Shown here one piece after another: positions 1 through 6,981 of a stretch of 37,920 nucleotides of DNA. The notes under the pieces are model-generated. The model was given only the letters and a program-made list of their open reading frames with translations. It was not told the origin of the DNA and did not search any database. The position numbers and the translations under genes were made by a program. Position 1 is the first letter of the stretch. Each line of letters starts with the position of its first letter. Location: the NCBI GenBank assembly GCA_948441955.1, contig CAOJQZ010000016.1:1-37920 (forward strand), read 5' to 3'. This DNA is from an uncultured Lachnospiraceae bacterium. GTDB lineage: Bacteria; Bacillota; Clostridia; Lachnospirales; Lachnospiraceae.

Positions 1-669
1 TTAAATCTAATTAAAGAAAACTACAACGAATACAATGTGAAAATCTATGCATATTGTATTATGTCTAATCATTTTCATTTATTGCTAGAAGCAGAATTGG
101 ATGATCTTGCATTATTTATATCAAAAATTTCAGCTAGTTACGCCCATTATTATAATTATAAACATAAGAGAGTAGGATATGTGTTTCAAGGCAGATATCG
201 GAGTCAATGTGTTGAAAATGAGGGTTACTTTTGGAATTGTCTTAGGTACATTCACTTAAATCCAATAAAAGCGAAAGTTTGTAATAATATCGAGGAATAT
301 ATTTATAGTAGTGGAAAAGAATATTATCGGCCACATAAAGAAGGAGAAGAAATAATATCGAAGGAAATCTGCTGTATGAAGAACAAAAAATTTGAAACCT
401 GGAAAGATTTTGTGGATTTTCATAAGCTGAACGATAGAAATTTTTTTATTGACTTACCAGAAGATGAACTGAAACAGAGGGTGAGAATTGCAAATGAAAT
501 ATTATGGGATATGCAATATGAAATGAGACTCCCGGCAATAGAGATTCTAAATTATGCTAAAACAAGAACTATATTTGAAGACAAAATAAGAGATTTTTTT
601 AATATTTCGAAAAAATCTGTACAAGAAATTAGAAAATTAATTGAAAGTGAATTGGGACAGGGAAATTAA
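1..669 (+). CDS. REP-associated tyrosine transposase (RAYT, Y1_Tnp family), 5' end outside window
   Basis: The reading frame is open from base 1 (NLIKENYNEYNVKIYAYC...), so the gene starts upstream; the GTG at 37 is internal. The HUH motif is seen as H-F-H in SNHFHLLLE, followed by the family landmarks FQGRYRS and LRYIHLNPIKA, whose Tyr is the probable catalytic nucleophile. The C-terminus (around FFNISKKSVQEIRKLI) looks like a DnaA-type helix-turn-helix. Family knowledge: RAYTs are single-strand HUH endonucleases related to IS200/IS605 transposases that act on REP hairpins. Here a hairpin element begins 6 nt after the stop codon, and six more copies lie in the window. The coding sequence is visibly more A+T-rich than its neighbours, which suggests acquisition. 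Whether the missing N-terminus is intact cannot be seen. Confidence 0.9.
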   Translation, partial: LNLIKENYNEYNVKIYAYCIMSNHFHLLLEAELDDLALFISKISASYAHYYNYKHKRVGYVFQGRYRSQCVENEGYFWNCLRYIHLNPIKAKVCNNIEEYIYSSGKEYYRPHKEGEEIISKEICCMKNKKFETWKDFVDFHKLNDRNFFIDLPEDELKQRVRIANEILWDMQYEMRLPAIEILNYAKTRTIFEDKIRDFFNISKKSVQEIRKLIESELGQGN

Positions 670-675
670 TAATTA

Positions 676-729
676 GGGGCGGGGTATTTTTAATCTGGGA
701 CGTAGTATTTTTAATTTTACTACGTCCCC
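676..729 (+). repeat. REP-like hairpin element, copy 1
   Basis: Stem GGGACGTAGTA at 697-707 pairs perfectly with TACTACGTCCC at 718-728; the loop is TTTTTAATTT (form A). The 5' tail at 676-696 is a variant, GGGGCGGGG instead of GGGGACAGGG. It lies 6 nt after the RAYT stop and directly upstream of the cca promoter -10. Confidence 0.95.
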
Positions 730-744
730 AACTGATGGTATAAT
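716..744 (+). promoter_or_regulatory. Candidate cca promoter using the repeat arm as -35
   Basis: TATAAT at 739-744 is preceded by TGG, so it has an extended -10. TTTACT at 716-721, part of the 3' half of repeat copy 1, lies exactly 17 nt upstream and matches TTGACA at four of six positions. Start-site mapping has not been done; this is sequence inference. Confidence 0.5.
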
Positions 745-758
745 GGTCGAAGGAGGCA

Positions 759-2096
759 ATGGATATGTGGGACAAAAGGATTATATTGCCGGAGAGGGTA
801 AATAAAATTATCGGAATTTTGCAAACGCATGGCCATGAGGCATATGCGGTTGGGGGATGTGTAAGAGATATTATTCTCGGCAGAACACCCGGAGACTGGG
901 ATATTACGACCTCCGCTATGCCTGAAGAAACGAAAGGATTATTTGACCGTACCTTTGATACAGGCATTGAGCATGGAACGGTTACAGTTTTGCTGGATGG
1001 CGAAGGTTTCGAGGTTACAACATATCGAATTGACGGCAGATATGAGGACAGTCGTCATCCGAAGGAGGTTACATTTACAAGAAATCTGCAGGAGGATCTA
1101 TTGCGCCGGGATTTTACGATCAATGCAATGGCATATAATGAGAAAAATGGTCTTATAGATATATTTGGAGGCATGAGGGATTTGAAGCATGGAGTCATAA
1201 GGTGTGTCGGAAATGCGATGGAAAGATTTTCAGAGGATGCGCTTCGTATCCTCAGGGGTATTCGTTTTGCAGCACAACTTGGCTTTACGATCGAGAAAGA
1301 TACACAGTATGCCATGAAAAGGCTTGCACCAACGCTTCAAAAAATCAGTGCTGAGAGAATTCAGGTGGAGCTTGTAAAGATACTTGTGTCAGACAGTCCG
1401 CAATTTATACGGGATGCATATGAGCTTGGAATAACGAGAGAGTTTCTGCCGGAATTTGATCTTCTTATGGAGACGCCGCAGGAAACGCCGCATCATATGT
1501 ATAGTGTAGGCGAACATACCATACATGCACTTTGCAACATTCGGGCAGACAAGGTGCTTAGGCTTACAATGCTTTTTCATGATATGGGAAAGCCTGCGCT
1601 AAAGACAATAGATGATACGGGGCAGGCACACTTTAAAAGGCATGCAATAGAAAGCGAGGTTATTACAAAGCGAGTTTTAAAGCGTCTGAAGTTTGATAAT
1701 GAAACATTGCAGAAGGTATCAAGGCTGGTATTTTATCACGATTATCGTATGCCGGCAGAGCCAAGAGAAATCAGGCGTGCCATGAATAAAATAGGCGAGG
1801 ATCTGTTTCCTCATTATATGGAAGTGCGCCGGGCGGATGTTCTGGCACAGAGCATGTACAAAAGAGACGAGAAAATAAAGAATTTGGATGATATCGAAAA
1901 AAAGTATCATGAAATTATAGATGCCGGACAATGTGTAGGACTAAAGGATCTGGCTGTGACAGGCAGGGAATTGATAGATGCGGGAATGAAGCCTGGGAGG
2001 GAGATCGGAGAAAAACTTGAGGAGTTATTGGAAATCGTGCTGGACAATCCGGAGCTTAATAATAAGGAAACATTACTTAAGCATTTAAATGTGTAA
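759..2096 (+). CDS. cca: CCA tRNA nucleotidyltransferase with HD domain
   Basis: This enzyme adds or repairs the 3'-CCA end of tRNAs using CTP and ATP. The class II nucleotidyltransferase head is clear: GGCVRD at about residues 32-37 and DWD at 46-48 for the metal ions, followed by RRDFTINAMA and the EDALRILRGIRFAAQLGF neck motifs. A C-terminal HD domain has HDMGKP at 274-279. At 445 residues it has the length of the HD-containing bacterial subfamily. AGGAGG at 751-756 is only 2 nt from the ATG at 759 but 8 nt from an in-frame ATG at 765, so the true start may be 765 (MWDKRI...). It is flanked by repeat copies 1 and 2, which leaves it as a probable single-gene unit. Confidence 0.93.
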   Translation: MDMWDKRIILPERVNKIIGILQTHGHEAYAVGGCVRDIILGRTPGDWDITTSAMPEETKGLFDRTFDTGIEHGTVTVLLDGEGFEVTTYRIDGRYEDSRHPKEVTFTRNLQEDLLRRDFTINAMAYNEKNGLIDIFGGMRDLKHGVIRCVGNAMERFSEDALRILRGIRFAAQLGFTIEKDTQYAMKRLAPTLQKISAERIQVELVKILVSDSPQFIRDAYELGITREFLPEFDLLMETPQETPHHMYSVGEHTIHALCNIRADKVLRLTMLFHDMGKPALKTIDDTGQAHFKRHAIESEVITKRVLKRLKFDNETLQKVSRLVFYHDYRMPAEPREIRRAMNKIGEDLFPHYMEVRRADVLAQSMYKRDEKIKNLDDIEKKYHEIIDAGQCVGLKDLAVTGRELIDAGMKPGREIGEKLEELLEIVLDNPELNNKETLLKHLNV

Positions 2097-2119
2097 AATA
2101 GTTTAAAGTATTTCAAAAA

Positions 2120-2174
2120 GGGACAGGGTATTTTTAATCTGGGACGTAGTATTTTTAATTTTACTACGTCCCCC
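2120..2174 (+). repeat. REP-like hairpin element, copy 2
   Basis: It has the full tail GGGACAGGG at 2120-2128, stem arms at 2141-2151 and 2162-2172, and the form A loop TTTTTAATTT. It sits between cca (stop 2096) and the CotS-like gene, in the same orientation as copy 1. Confidence 0.95.
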
Positions 2175-2177
2175 AAG

Positions 2178-2206
2178 GTCTATTTCCTGTATTTTGCGCA
2201 TACGAT
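2178..2206 (+). promoter_or_regulatory. Sigma-E-like sporulation promoter before the CotS-like gene
   Basis: GTCTATT at 2178-2184, a 14-nt spacer and CATACGAT at 2199-2206 resemble the mother-cell sigma-E consensus (KMATATT, 14-15 nt, CATACAnT) at 5/7 and 7/8 positions counting the free position. CATACGATA also fits the sigma-K -10 pattern CATAnnnTA. It fits the downstream gene's likely spore-coat role but is untested. Confidence 0.45.
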
Positions 2207-2242
2207 AGAGAGAATATGTAAGGTAAAGTGCAGGGGATTGTT

Positions 2243-3244
2243 ATGCAGGACTATGAACTAAAAAGTATATTAGGACAATATGATATCGCAGTTACCGGCA
2301 CCCGCAAGACTAGGGGTGCTATTTTATGCGACACAGATAAAGGGCTTCTTTTACTGAAGGAAATAGATATCTCACAGGCGAAGATACCTGCACTTTTGGA
2401 GGTATATGAGTATCTTGAAAAACAGGGGTATATGCAGGCAGATTTTCCGATGAAAAATACAGAGGGCGGATATGTGAGCTATGCAGAGGACGGGGGCAGG
2501 TACATGCTTAAATGCTGGGCTTCCGGAAGGGAATGCGATACACGAAGAACATCTGAACTATTGAAAGCGGCGGGTAATCTGGCGAAGATTCATCTTTTAC
2601 TGAGGAAGAAGGCCGGTCATGGTGCACCGGCAGCGGTACATATGAAAGATGAATACATGCGCCATAACCGGGAGCTAAAGAAGGTACGTAAATTTATGCG
2701 TGGTGTTTCCCCAAAAGGCGAGTTTGAATTTGCTTTCCTGAAATATTTTGACGGAATGTATCGGTGGGCGGATACAGCTTTAAATGTACTTGAAAATTCT
2801 TCATATGATGCTCTATATGAAGAAAGTATTGTGGGCACATATATAGCACATGGAGAATATAATCATCATAATATAATAATGGAGCAGCTTCCAGGCGCCA
2901 ATATTCTGATGACTACTAATTTTGAGCGGTTAAAAAGGGACGTACAAATAGAGGATTTGTATTATTTTCTTAGGAAAATTCTCGAAAAACAGAACTGGAA
3001 GGAACGTTTGGGCGATAATATAATAAATGCATATTCAGCGATTAATCCGGTTACTAAAGATGAAATGGAATACCTGAAAATACGTTTTATTTACCCTGAA
3101 AAATTTTGGAAACTTGCAGATTCCTATTATCGCTCTAATAAAGCATGGATATCAGCGAAGAGTATTGAAAAAATTAATACTGCGATTCGCCAGACAGAGG
3201 AAAAGGAGAGATTTTTAAATAATATATTTTCTTTTCATTTATGA
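2243..3244 (+). CDS. CotS-like spore coat protein, aminoglycoside-phosphotransferase/kinase fold
   Basis: The protein resembles the CotS/YsxE/YutH group of spore coat proteins, which have a choline-kinase or APH-like fold. HGEYNHHNII near residue 210 occupies the place of the kinase catalytic loop HGDxxxxN, but the Asp is Glu. The stretch from the Asn of TTNFERLKRD to IEDLYYFLRKILEKQNW matches the pattern following the DFG-equivalent in CotS proteins. The altered catalytic residue suggests a weak or absent kinase activity, as proposed for several coat members. The ATG at 2243 has an AGGGGA site 5 nt upstream; an in-frame GTG at 2228 would add five residues (MQGIV). The candidate mother-cell promoter upstream supports a sporulation role. 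It is 333 residues from this start. Confidence 0.72.
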   Translation: MQDYELKSILGQYDIAVTGTRKTRGAILCDTDKGLLLLKEIDISQAKIPALLEVYEYLEKQGYMQADFPMKNTEGGYVSYAEDGGRYMLKCWASGRECDTRRTSELLKAAGNLAKIHLLLRKKAGHGAPAAVHMKDEYMRHNRELKKVRKFMRGVSPKGEFEFAFLKYFDGMYRWADTALNVLENSSYDALYEESIVGTYIAHGEYNHHNIIMEQLPGANILMTTNFERLKRDVQIEDLYYFLRKILEKQNWKERLGDNIINAYSAINPVTKDEMEYLKIRFIYPEKFWKLADSYYRSNKAWISAKSIEKINTAIRQTEEKERFLNNIFSFHL

Positions 3245-3260
3245 ATTCCTGTTGTATAAT
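3232..3260 (+). promoter_or_regulatory. Candidate sigma-A promoter of the phosphohexose mutase gene
   Basis: TTTTCA at 3232-3237, a 17-nt spacer and a perfect TATAAT at 3255-3260. The -35 overlaps the last codons of the CotS-like gene. Confidence 0.55.
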
Positions 3261-3292
3261 TATGGTATCTAAGAACAGGGAGGTACCATGTG

Positions 3293-5026
3293 ATGGAATA
3301 TCGTGAAAATTATGAGGAGTGGCTTAATAATCCATATTTTGATGAAGCTACGAAAACAGAGTTAAGAGCAATTGCAGATGATGAGCAGGAGATTGAAGAG
3401 CGTTTTTATAAAGAGTTAGAATTTGGAACGGCAGGTCTTCGCGGGGTTATCGGTGCCGGGACAAATCGTATGAACATTTATACAGTGCGGAAGGCAACGC
3501 AGGGACTTGCAAATTATATTGCGAAAAAGAATGCGGCCGGCCAGGGGGTGGCAATTGCATATGATTCCCGTCACATGTCGCCGGAGTTTGCAGATGAGGC
3601 GGCGTTATGCCTTGCGGCAAATGGAATTAAGGCATATGTGTTTGAATCCTTAAGACCGACACCCGAGCTGTCCTATGCAGTGCGAAAACTTGGCTGTATT
3701 GCCGGAATCAATATTACGGCCAGTCATAATCCGCCGGAATACAATGGCTATAAGGTTTACTGGGAGGATGGGGCACAGATTACGCCGCCCCATGATAAGG
3801 GAATCATGGAAGAGGTAAAGGAAGTTACAGATTATAATACGGTAAAGACTATGGAAAAAGAAGAGGCGAAATCCGCAGGTCTTTATGAGGTAATCGGTGA
3901 GGCTGTGGATGACAGCTATATTGCAGAGCTTAAGAAGCAGGTTATTCATCAGGATGCCATTGATGCGATGAAGAGTGGGCTGAAAATTGTTTACAGTCCT
4001 CTTCATGGAACAGGAAATATTCCGGCAAGACGTATTTTAAGAGAGCTGGGATTTGAAAATGTATATGTGGTAAAGGAGCAGGAGCTTCCAAACGGTGACT
4101 TTCCTACAGTATCTTATCCGAACCCAGAGGCAGAGGAAGCGTTTGCTTTGGGGCTTAAGCTTGCCAGAGAGGTTGATGCCGATCTTGTTTTGGCAACGGA
4201 TCCCGATGCCGATCGTCTTGGCGTATATGTAAAGGATGCAAAGTCTGGTGAATATAAGGTTCTTACTGGGAATATGTCGGGTTGTCTGCTTGCAGATTAT
4301 GAGATTAAGGAACGCAGAGCGGTAAAAGGCCTTCCAGATGATGGCTACCTTATTAAGTCTATTGTTACTTCAAATATGGCAAAGGCGATTGCAAAGGAAT
4401 ATGGAGCAGGATTTATTGAGGTTCTGACAGGATTTAAATACATAGGACAGCAGATTCTGGGCTTTGAGCAGTCCGGAAAAGGCAGCTATCTCTTTGGATT
4501 TGAGGAAAGCTACGGTTGCCTGATCGGCACCTATGCGAGAGATAAAGATGCGATTGTGGCAACAATGGCGCTTTGTGAGGCGGCAGCATTCTACAAGACA
4601 CAAGGAAAAACTTTGTGGGACGCAATGTTAGATATGTATGATAAATATGGCTACTATAAGGAGGATATTAAATCTGTTACGTTAAAAGGAATTGAAGGGC
4701 TGGAAAAGATTCAGGAGATTTTGGAAACTTTCCGTAAGAATCCGCCAATACAGGTTGGGGATTATAAGGTTTTAAGTGCAAGAGACTATCAGACTGGCGT
4801 TATCAGGAATGTTGAGACTGGTGAAGAGACACAGACAGGGCTTCCTGCATCAAATGTATTGTATTATGATCTTGCAGATGATGCATGGCTGTGCGTAAGG
4901 CCTTCAGGAACAGAACCGAAAGTGAAATTCTATTATGGAATTAAAGGAAGTTCCCTTGAAAATGCAGATAAATGTTCCGAAAAATTGGGCAAAAAAGTGC
5001 TTGAAATGATTGATGCAATGTTATAA
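3293..5026 (+). CDS. pgcA: Phospho-sugar mutase (alpha-phosphoglucomutase/phosphomannomutase)
   Basis: This enzyme interconverts glucose-1-phosphate and glucose-6-phosphate (or the mannose equivalents), linking glycolysis to cell-envelope sugar nucleotides. All four signature loops of the alpha-D-phosphohexomutase family are present. These are the phosphoserine loop TASHNPPEYNG near residue 144, the metal loop DPDADR near 303, the sugar loop GFEESYG, and the C-terminal phosphate loop RPSGTEPK. The length of about 577 residues fits the PgcA-type branch. GGGAGG at 3278-3283 serves either GTG 3290 or ATG 3293; the ATG is chosen. It has its own promoter and no recognisable intrinsic terminator before the HU gene. 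Confidence 0.92.
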   Translation: MEYRENYEEWLNNPYFDEATKTELRAIADDEQEIEERFYKELEFGTAGLRGVIGAGTNRMNIYTVRKATQGLANYIAKKNAAGQGVAIAYDSRHMSPEFADEAALCLAANGIKAYVFESLRPTPELSYAVRKLGCIAGINITASHNPPEYNGYKVYWEDGAQITPPHDKGIMEEVKEVTDYNTVKTMEKEEAKSAGLYEVIGEAVDDSYIAELKKQVIHQDAIDAMKSGLKIVYSPLHGTGNIPARRILRELGFENVYVVKEQELPNGDFPTVSYPNPEAEEAFALGLKLAREVDADLVLATDPDADRLGVYVKDAKSGEYKVLTGNMSGCLLADYEIKERRAVKGLPDDGYLIKSIVTSNMAKAIAKEYGAGFIEVLTGFKYIGQQILGFEQSGKGSYLFGFEESYGCLIGTYARDKDAIVATMALCEAAAFYKTQGKTLWDAMLDMYDKYGYYKEDIKSVTLKGIEGLEKIQEILETFRKNPPIQVGDYKVLSARDYQTGVIRNVETGEETQTGLPASNVLYYDLADDAWLCVRPSGTEPKVKFYYGIKGSSLENADKCSEKLGKKVLEMIDAML

Positions 5027-5088
5027 GGTAAGAAAATATTAAAAACCTGTAAAATACAGATAAATGCGCGTAAAACCGTGAAATTACC

Positions 5089-5117
5089 TTGACAAATATT
5101 TTGAAAACAGTTATAAC
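5089..5117 (+). promoter_or_regulatory. Strong sigma-A promoter of the HU gene
   Basis: Perfect TTGACA at 5089-5094, a 17-nt spacer and TATAAC at 5112-5117. The predicted start near 5124 gives a leader of roughly 47 nt before the ATG at 5171. Confidence 0.85.
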
Positions 5118-5170
5118 AGTAACTGAGACGTAAATGTCTAGAGATTAAAACAAGAGGAGGAAATTAATCC

Positions 5171-5446
5171 ATGAACAAAACAGAATTAGTAGCAGCCATT
5201 GCCAGCCAGGCAGAGATTTCTAAAAAAGATTCTGAAAAAGCATTAAAAGCTTTTGTTGATGTAATTACAGCAGAACTTAAAAAGGACCATAAAGTTCAGT
5301 TAGTAGGGTTTGGTACATTTGAGACAAGCACAAGAGCTGCAAGAGAAGGAAGAAACCCACAGACAGGAAAGACAATGAAAATTGCAGCTTGTAAAGCTCC
5401 AAAATTTAAGGCTGGCAAAGCATTAAAGGATGCTGTTAATGAGTAA
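5171..5446 (+). CDS. hup: HU family DNA-binding protein
   Basis: This is a 91-residue nucleoid protein that bends DNA as a dimer. It has the complete HU/IHF pattern: N-terminal helices (MNKTELVAAIASQAEISKKD), the VQLVGFGTFE core, and the beta-arm with RNPQTGKTMKI, where the conserved RNP signature and the tip Pro intercalate DNA. AGGAGG at 5155-5160 stands 10 nt before the ATG. It has its own near-consensus promoter and its own terminator, so it is probably highly expressed as a single gene even though it precedes rqcP in the conserved block. Confidence 0.96.
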   Translation: MNKTELVAAIASQAEISKKDSEKALKAFVDVITAELKKDHKVQLVGFGTFETSTRAAREGRNPQTGKTMKIAACKAPKFKAGKALKDAVNE

Positions 5447-5467
5447 TCATACACAGAATTAACGGAA

Positions 5468-5498
5468 GTAGAGAGGTCTCGGTCTCTCTGCTTTTTTT
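5468..5498 (+). terminator. Intrinsic terminator after HU
   Basis: Stem GTAGAGAG (5468-5475) pairs with CTCTCTGC (5484-5491) with one G-U pair, and is followed by seven T at 5492-5498. It ends 14 nt before the next gene. Confidence 0.85.
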
Positions 5499-5512
5499 AT
5501 CGGAGGAAAAAT

Positions 5513-5752
5513 ATGAGATTAGATAAGTTTTTAAAAGTATCCCGTTTAATAAGGCGGAGAACGGTTGCCAATGAGGCATGTGATGCCGGACGTGTTCTGG
5601 TAAACGGAAAAGTAGCGAAAGCCTCAGTGAAGGTAAAAAAAGGAGATATTATTGAAATCCAGTTTGGAACAAAAGCAGTAAAAGTAGAGGTCCTTGACAT
5701 TCAGGAGACAACAAAAAAAGAAGAAGCAAAGGACTTGTTTAAATATTTGTAA
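5513..5752 (+). CDS. rqcP: S4-domain RNA-binding protein RqcP (YabO/HSP15 family)
   Basis: A 79-residue, basic, single S4-domain protein: MRLDKFLKVSRLIRRRTVANEACDAGRVLVNG is the alpha-L RNA-binding motif. In Bacillus the orthologue (YabO, renamed RqcP) binds stalled 50S subunits with RqcH and supports C-terminal alanine tailing in ribosome quality control. Its place between HU and yabP matches the Bacillus order yabO-yabP-yabQ-divIC, which supports orthology over a generic HslR. GGAGG at 5502-5506 lies 6 nt before the ATG. It follows the HU terminator with almost no spacer, so its own promoter is not evident and expression may depend on read-through. Confidence 0.85.
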   Translation: MRLDKFLKVSRLIRRRTVANEACDAGRVLVNGKVAKASVKVKKGDIIEIQFGTKAVKVEVLDIQETTKKEEAKDLFKYL

Positions 5753-5778
5753 TAAATTGCAGTAGCCTTTCATATGAT
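5750..5778 (+). promoter_or_regulatory. Weak sigma-E-like promoter candidate before yabP
   Basis: TAATAAA at 5750-5756, a 14-nt spacer and CATATGAT at 5771-5778 give a partial match to the sigma-E consensus. yabP and yabQ belong to the sigma-E regulon in Bacillus. The leader would be very short, so confidence is low. Confidence 0.22.
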
Positions 5779-5801
5779 TATTAAGAAAGGTTGTGATACA
5801 T

Positions 5802-6086
5802 ATGGAAGAAAGAACAGTCGGAAAGGCTCATAAGCTTGTTGTAAATAACCGGAAAACAAGTATGGTTACAGGAGTGCTTGATGTGCTTTCTTTTGATTTG
5901 AACGAAATCCTGTTAGAGACGGAGCAAGGAATGATGATGGTAAAGGGAACGGATCTTCATGTCAATCGGCTGAGCCTGGAGAAAGGGGAAGTAGACCTTT
6001 CAGGAAATATTGATAGTATTTCGTATTCTGATGTGCATGCCAGTGCAAAGCAGGGAGAGAATCTGTTCTCCAAACTGTTCAGGTAA
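5802..6086 (+). CDS. yabP: Sporulation protein YabP
   Basis: A 94-residue YabP/YqfC family protein. The sequence shows the typical start EERTVGKAHKLVVNNRKTSM, followed by a beta-rich domain including TGVLDVLSF and GTDLHVNRLSLEKGEVDLSGNIDSISY. In Bacillus, YabP is required for normal sporulation and is made in the mother cell; its molecular role is unknown. The ATG at 5802 is chosen because AAAGG at 5786-5790 is 11 nt away; a GTG at 5793 would be only 2 nt from it. yabQ follows 6 nt after the stop, so the two genes form a unit. Confidence 0.88.
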   Translation: MEERTVGKAHKLVVNNRKTSMVTGVLDVLSFDLNEILLETEQGMMMVKGTDLHVNRLSLEKGEVDLSGNIDSISYSDVHASAKQGENLFSKLFR

Positions 6087-6092
6087 TGAAAA

Positions 6093-6404
6093 ATGCCGGG
6101 AATTGAAAAGGAAGTAATTGTATTTGTGATAGCGGTTCTTTCAGGAGCAAGTGTCAGGCTGGCATATAAATGTCTGGGATGCTTTCGGGAGATTGTGAAG
6201 CACAGCCTTGCTATGATGGGAGCCGAGGATATGATATTTTGGATTGGCGCCGCGATATATCTGTTTATACAAATTTACCAAACAAACAGTGGTAGAATCA
6301 GGTGGCATTTTATACTAGGTGTTGTGATTGGTGCTGTTTTGATGTCGGTTTTTGTAAAAAAGTCAGAAAAAATTTGGGGAATTTTTTTGCGTAAAAAGAG
6401 TTGA
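6093..6404 (+). CDS. yabQ: Spore cortex biosynthesis protein YabQ
   Basis: A 103-residue membrane protein with three apparent hydrophobic segments: about residues 6-24, 45-62 and 70-87, the last being HFILGVVIGAVLMSVFV. The tail is basic (KKSEKIWGIFLRKKS). In Bacillus, YabQ localises to the forespore outer membrane and is needed for cortex formation. Identification rests on position directly after yabP and before divIC and on the hydropathy layout, because the family is weakly conserved. It starts 6 nt after yabP, without a strong ribosome site, so translational coupling is likely. Confidence 0.82.
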   Translation: MPGIEKEVIVFVIAVLSGASVRLAYKCLGCFREIVKHSLAMMGAEDMIFWIGAAIYLFIQIYQTNSGRIRWHFILGVVIGAVLMSVFVKKSEKIWGIFLRKKS

Positions 6405-6488
6405 TAATCAATGGGAAAAAAGATAATATAAGAGTGTTCCAGGGGAGTATAATCTGTCGGTGAGGGAGCCGGCATAAGGGTGATTAAT

Positions 6489-6812
6489 ATGAAAAATGTA
6501 AGAAGCAAGAAGCGCAGAAGGCGGCAGAACCGTCATGTAAACCGGAATAAGCGGAGCATGCTTGCAGTCAGTGCGGTGATTGCGTTATTGATGGCAGTAG
6601 TGTCTGTAAATGCAATGTCTTTACATGAAAAGGATAGAACATATCAGGCACAGGAGATAGAATTAAAAAAGCAGATTGAAGAGGAAAAGGAACGCTCTGT
6701 CCAGATAGATGAGCTGGAGAAATATGTGGGTACAGATGAGTATGTGGAGGAAGTTGCAAAGGACAAACTTGGTCTGGTGAATGAAAATGAAATTATTTTT
6801 AAGGCAAAGTAA
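6489..6812 (+). CDS. divIC: Septum formation initiator, FtsB/DivIC family
   Basis: A bitopic cell-division protein of 107 residues. A very basic cytoplasmic N-terminus (RSKKRRRRQNRHVNRNKRS) precedes one membrane segment (MLAVSAVIALLMAVVSVNAM). Then comes an extracellular coiled coil (EIELKKQIEEEKERSVQIDELEKYV) and the conserved end DEYVEEVAKDKLGLVNENEIIF. In Bacillus, DivIC partners with FtsL and DivIB in the septal peptidoglycan complex. The ATG at 6489 has AAGGG at 6476-6480 about 8 nt away; a GTG at 6480 would overlap that site. Its location between yabQ and spoIIE is the conserved one. A near-perfect palindrome and a terminator follow it. Confidence 0.88.
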   Translation: MKNVRSKKRRRRQNRHVNRNKRSMLAVSAVIALLMAVVSVNAMSLHEKDRTYQAQEIELKKQIEEEKERSVQIDELEKYVGTDEYVEEVAKDKLGLVNENEIIFKAK

Positions 6813-6829
6813 AAAGCAAATGTGAAGGT

Positions 6830-6847
6830 ATTATGTTATAACGTAAT
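6830..6847. promoter_or_regulatory. 18-nt near-perfect palindrome after divIC
   Basis: ATTATGTTA followed by TAACGTAAT: eight of nine positions are symmetric, with GTTATAAC at the centre. It lies 17 nt after the divIC stop and just before a terminator. It could be an operator; no neighbouring gene explains it. Confidence 0.3.
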
Positions 6848-6856
6848 GTACGGAAG

Positions 6857-6887
6857 AAAAGCTTCGGGTAGGATGCCCGGAGCTTTT
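6857..6887 (+). terminator. Intrinsic terminator of the yabP-yabQ-divIC unit
   Basis: AAAAGCTTCGGG (6857-6868) pairs with CCCGGAGCTTTT (6876-6887) with one G-U pair and a 7-nt loop, running into T residues at 6884-6889. Confidence 0.85.
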
Positions 6888-6903
6888 TTACGATTTTCCA
6901 GAT

Positions 6904-6958
6904 GGGGACAGGGTTTTTTTAATCTGGGACGTAGTAAAATTAATTTTACTACGTCCCC
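6904..6958 (+). repeat. REP-like hairpin element, copy 3 (fully palindromic core)
   Basis: The tail is GGGGACAGGG followed by seven T. The core at 6926-6957 is a perfect 32-nt palindrome because its loop AAATTAATTT is itself symmetric. The element fills most of the gap between the divIC terminator and spoIIE. Confidence 0.95.
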
Positions 6959-6981
6959 AACATAGAAAGGGAGTATAACAA

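Noticed and set aside
697..728. Repeat hairpins as intrinsic terminators
   Set aside because: The stem is followed by CCAA, not a T run, in all orientations examined; separate true terminators occur next to copies 3 and 7.
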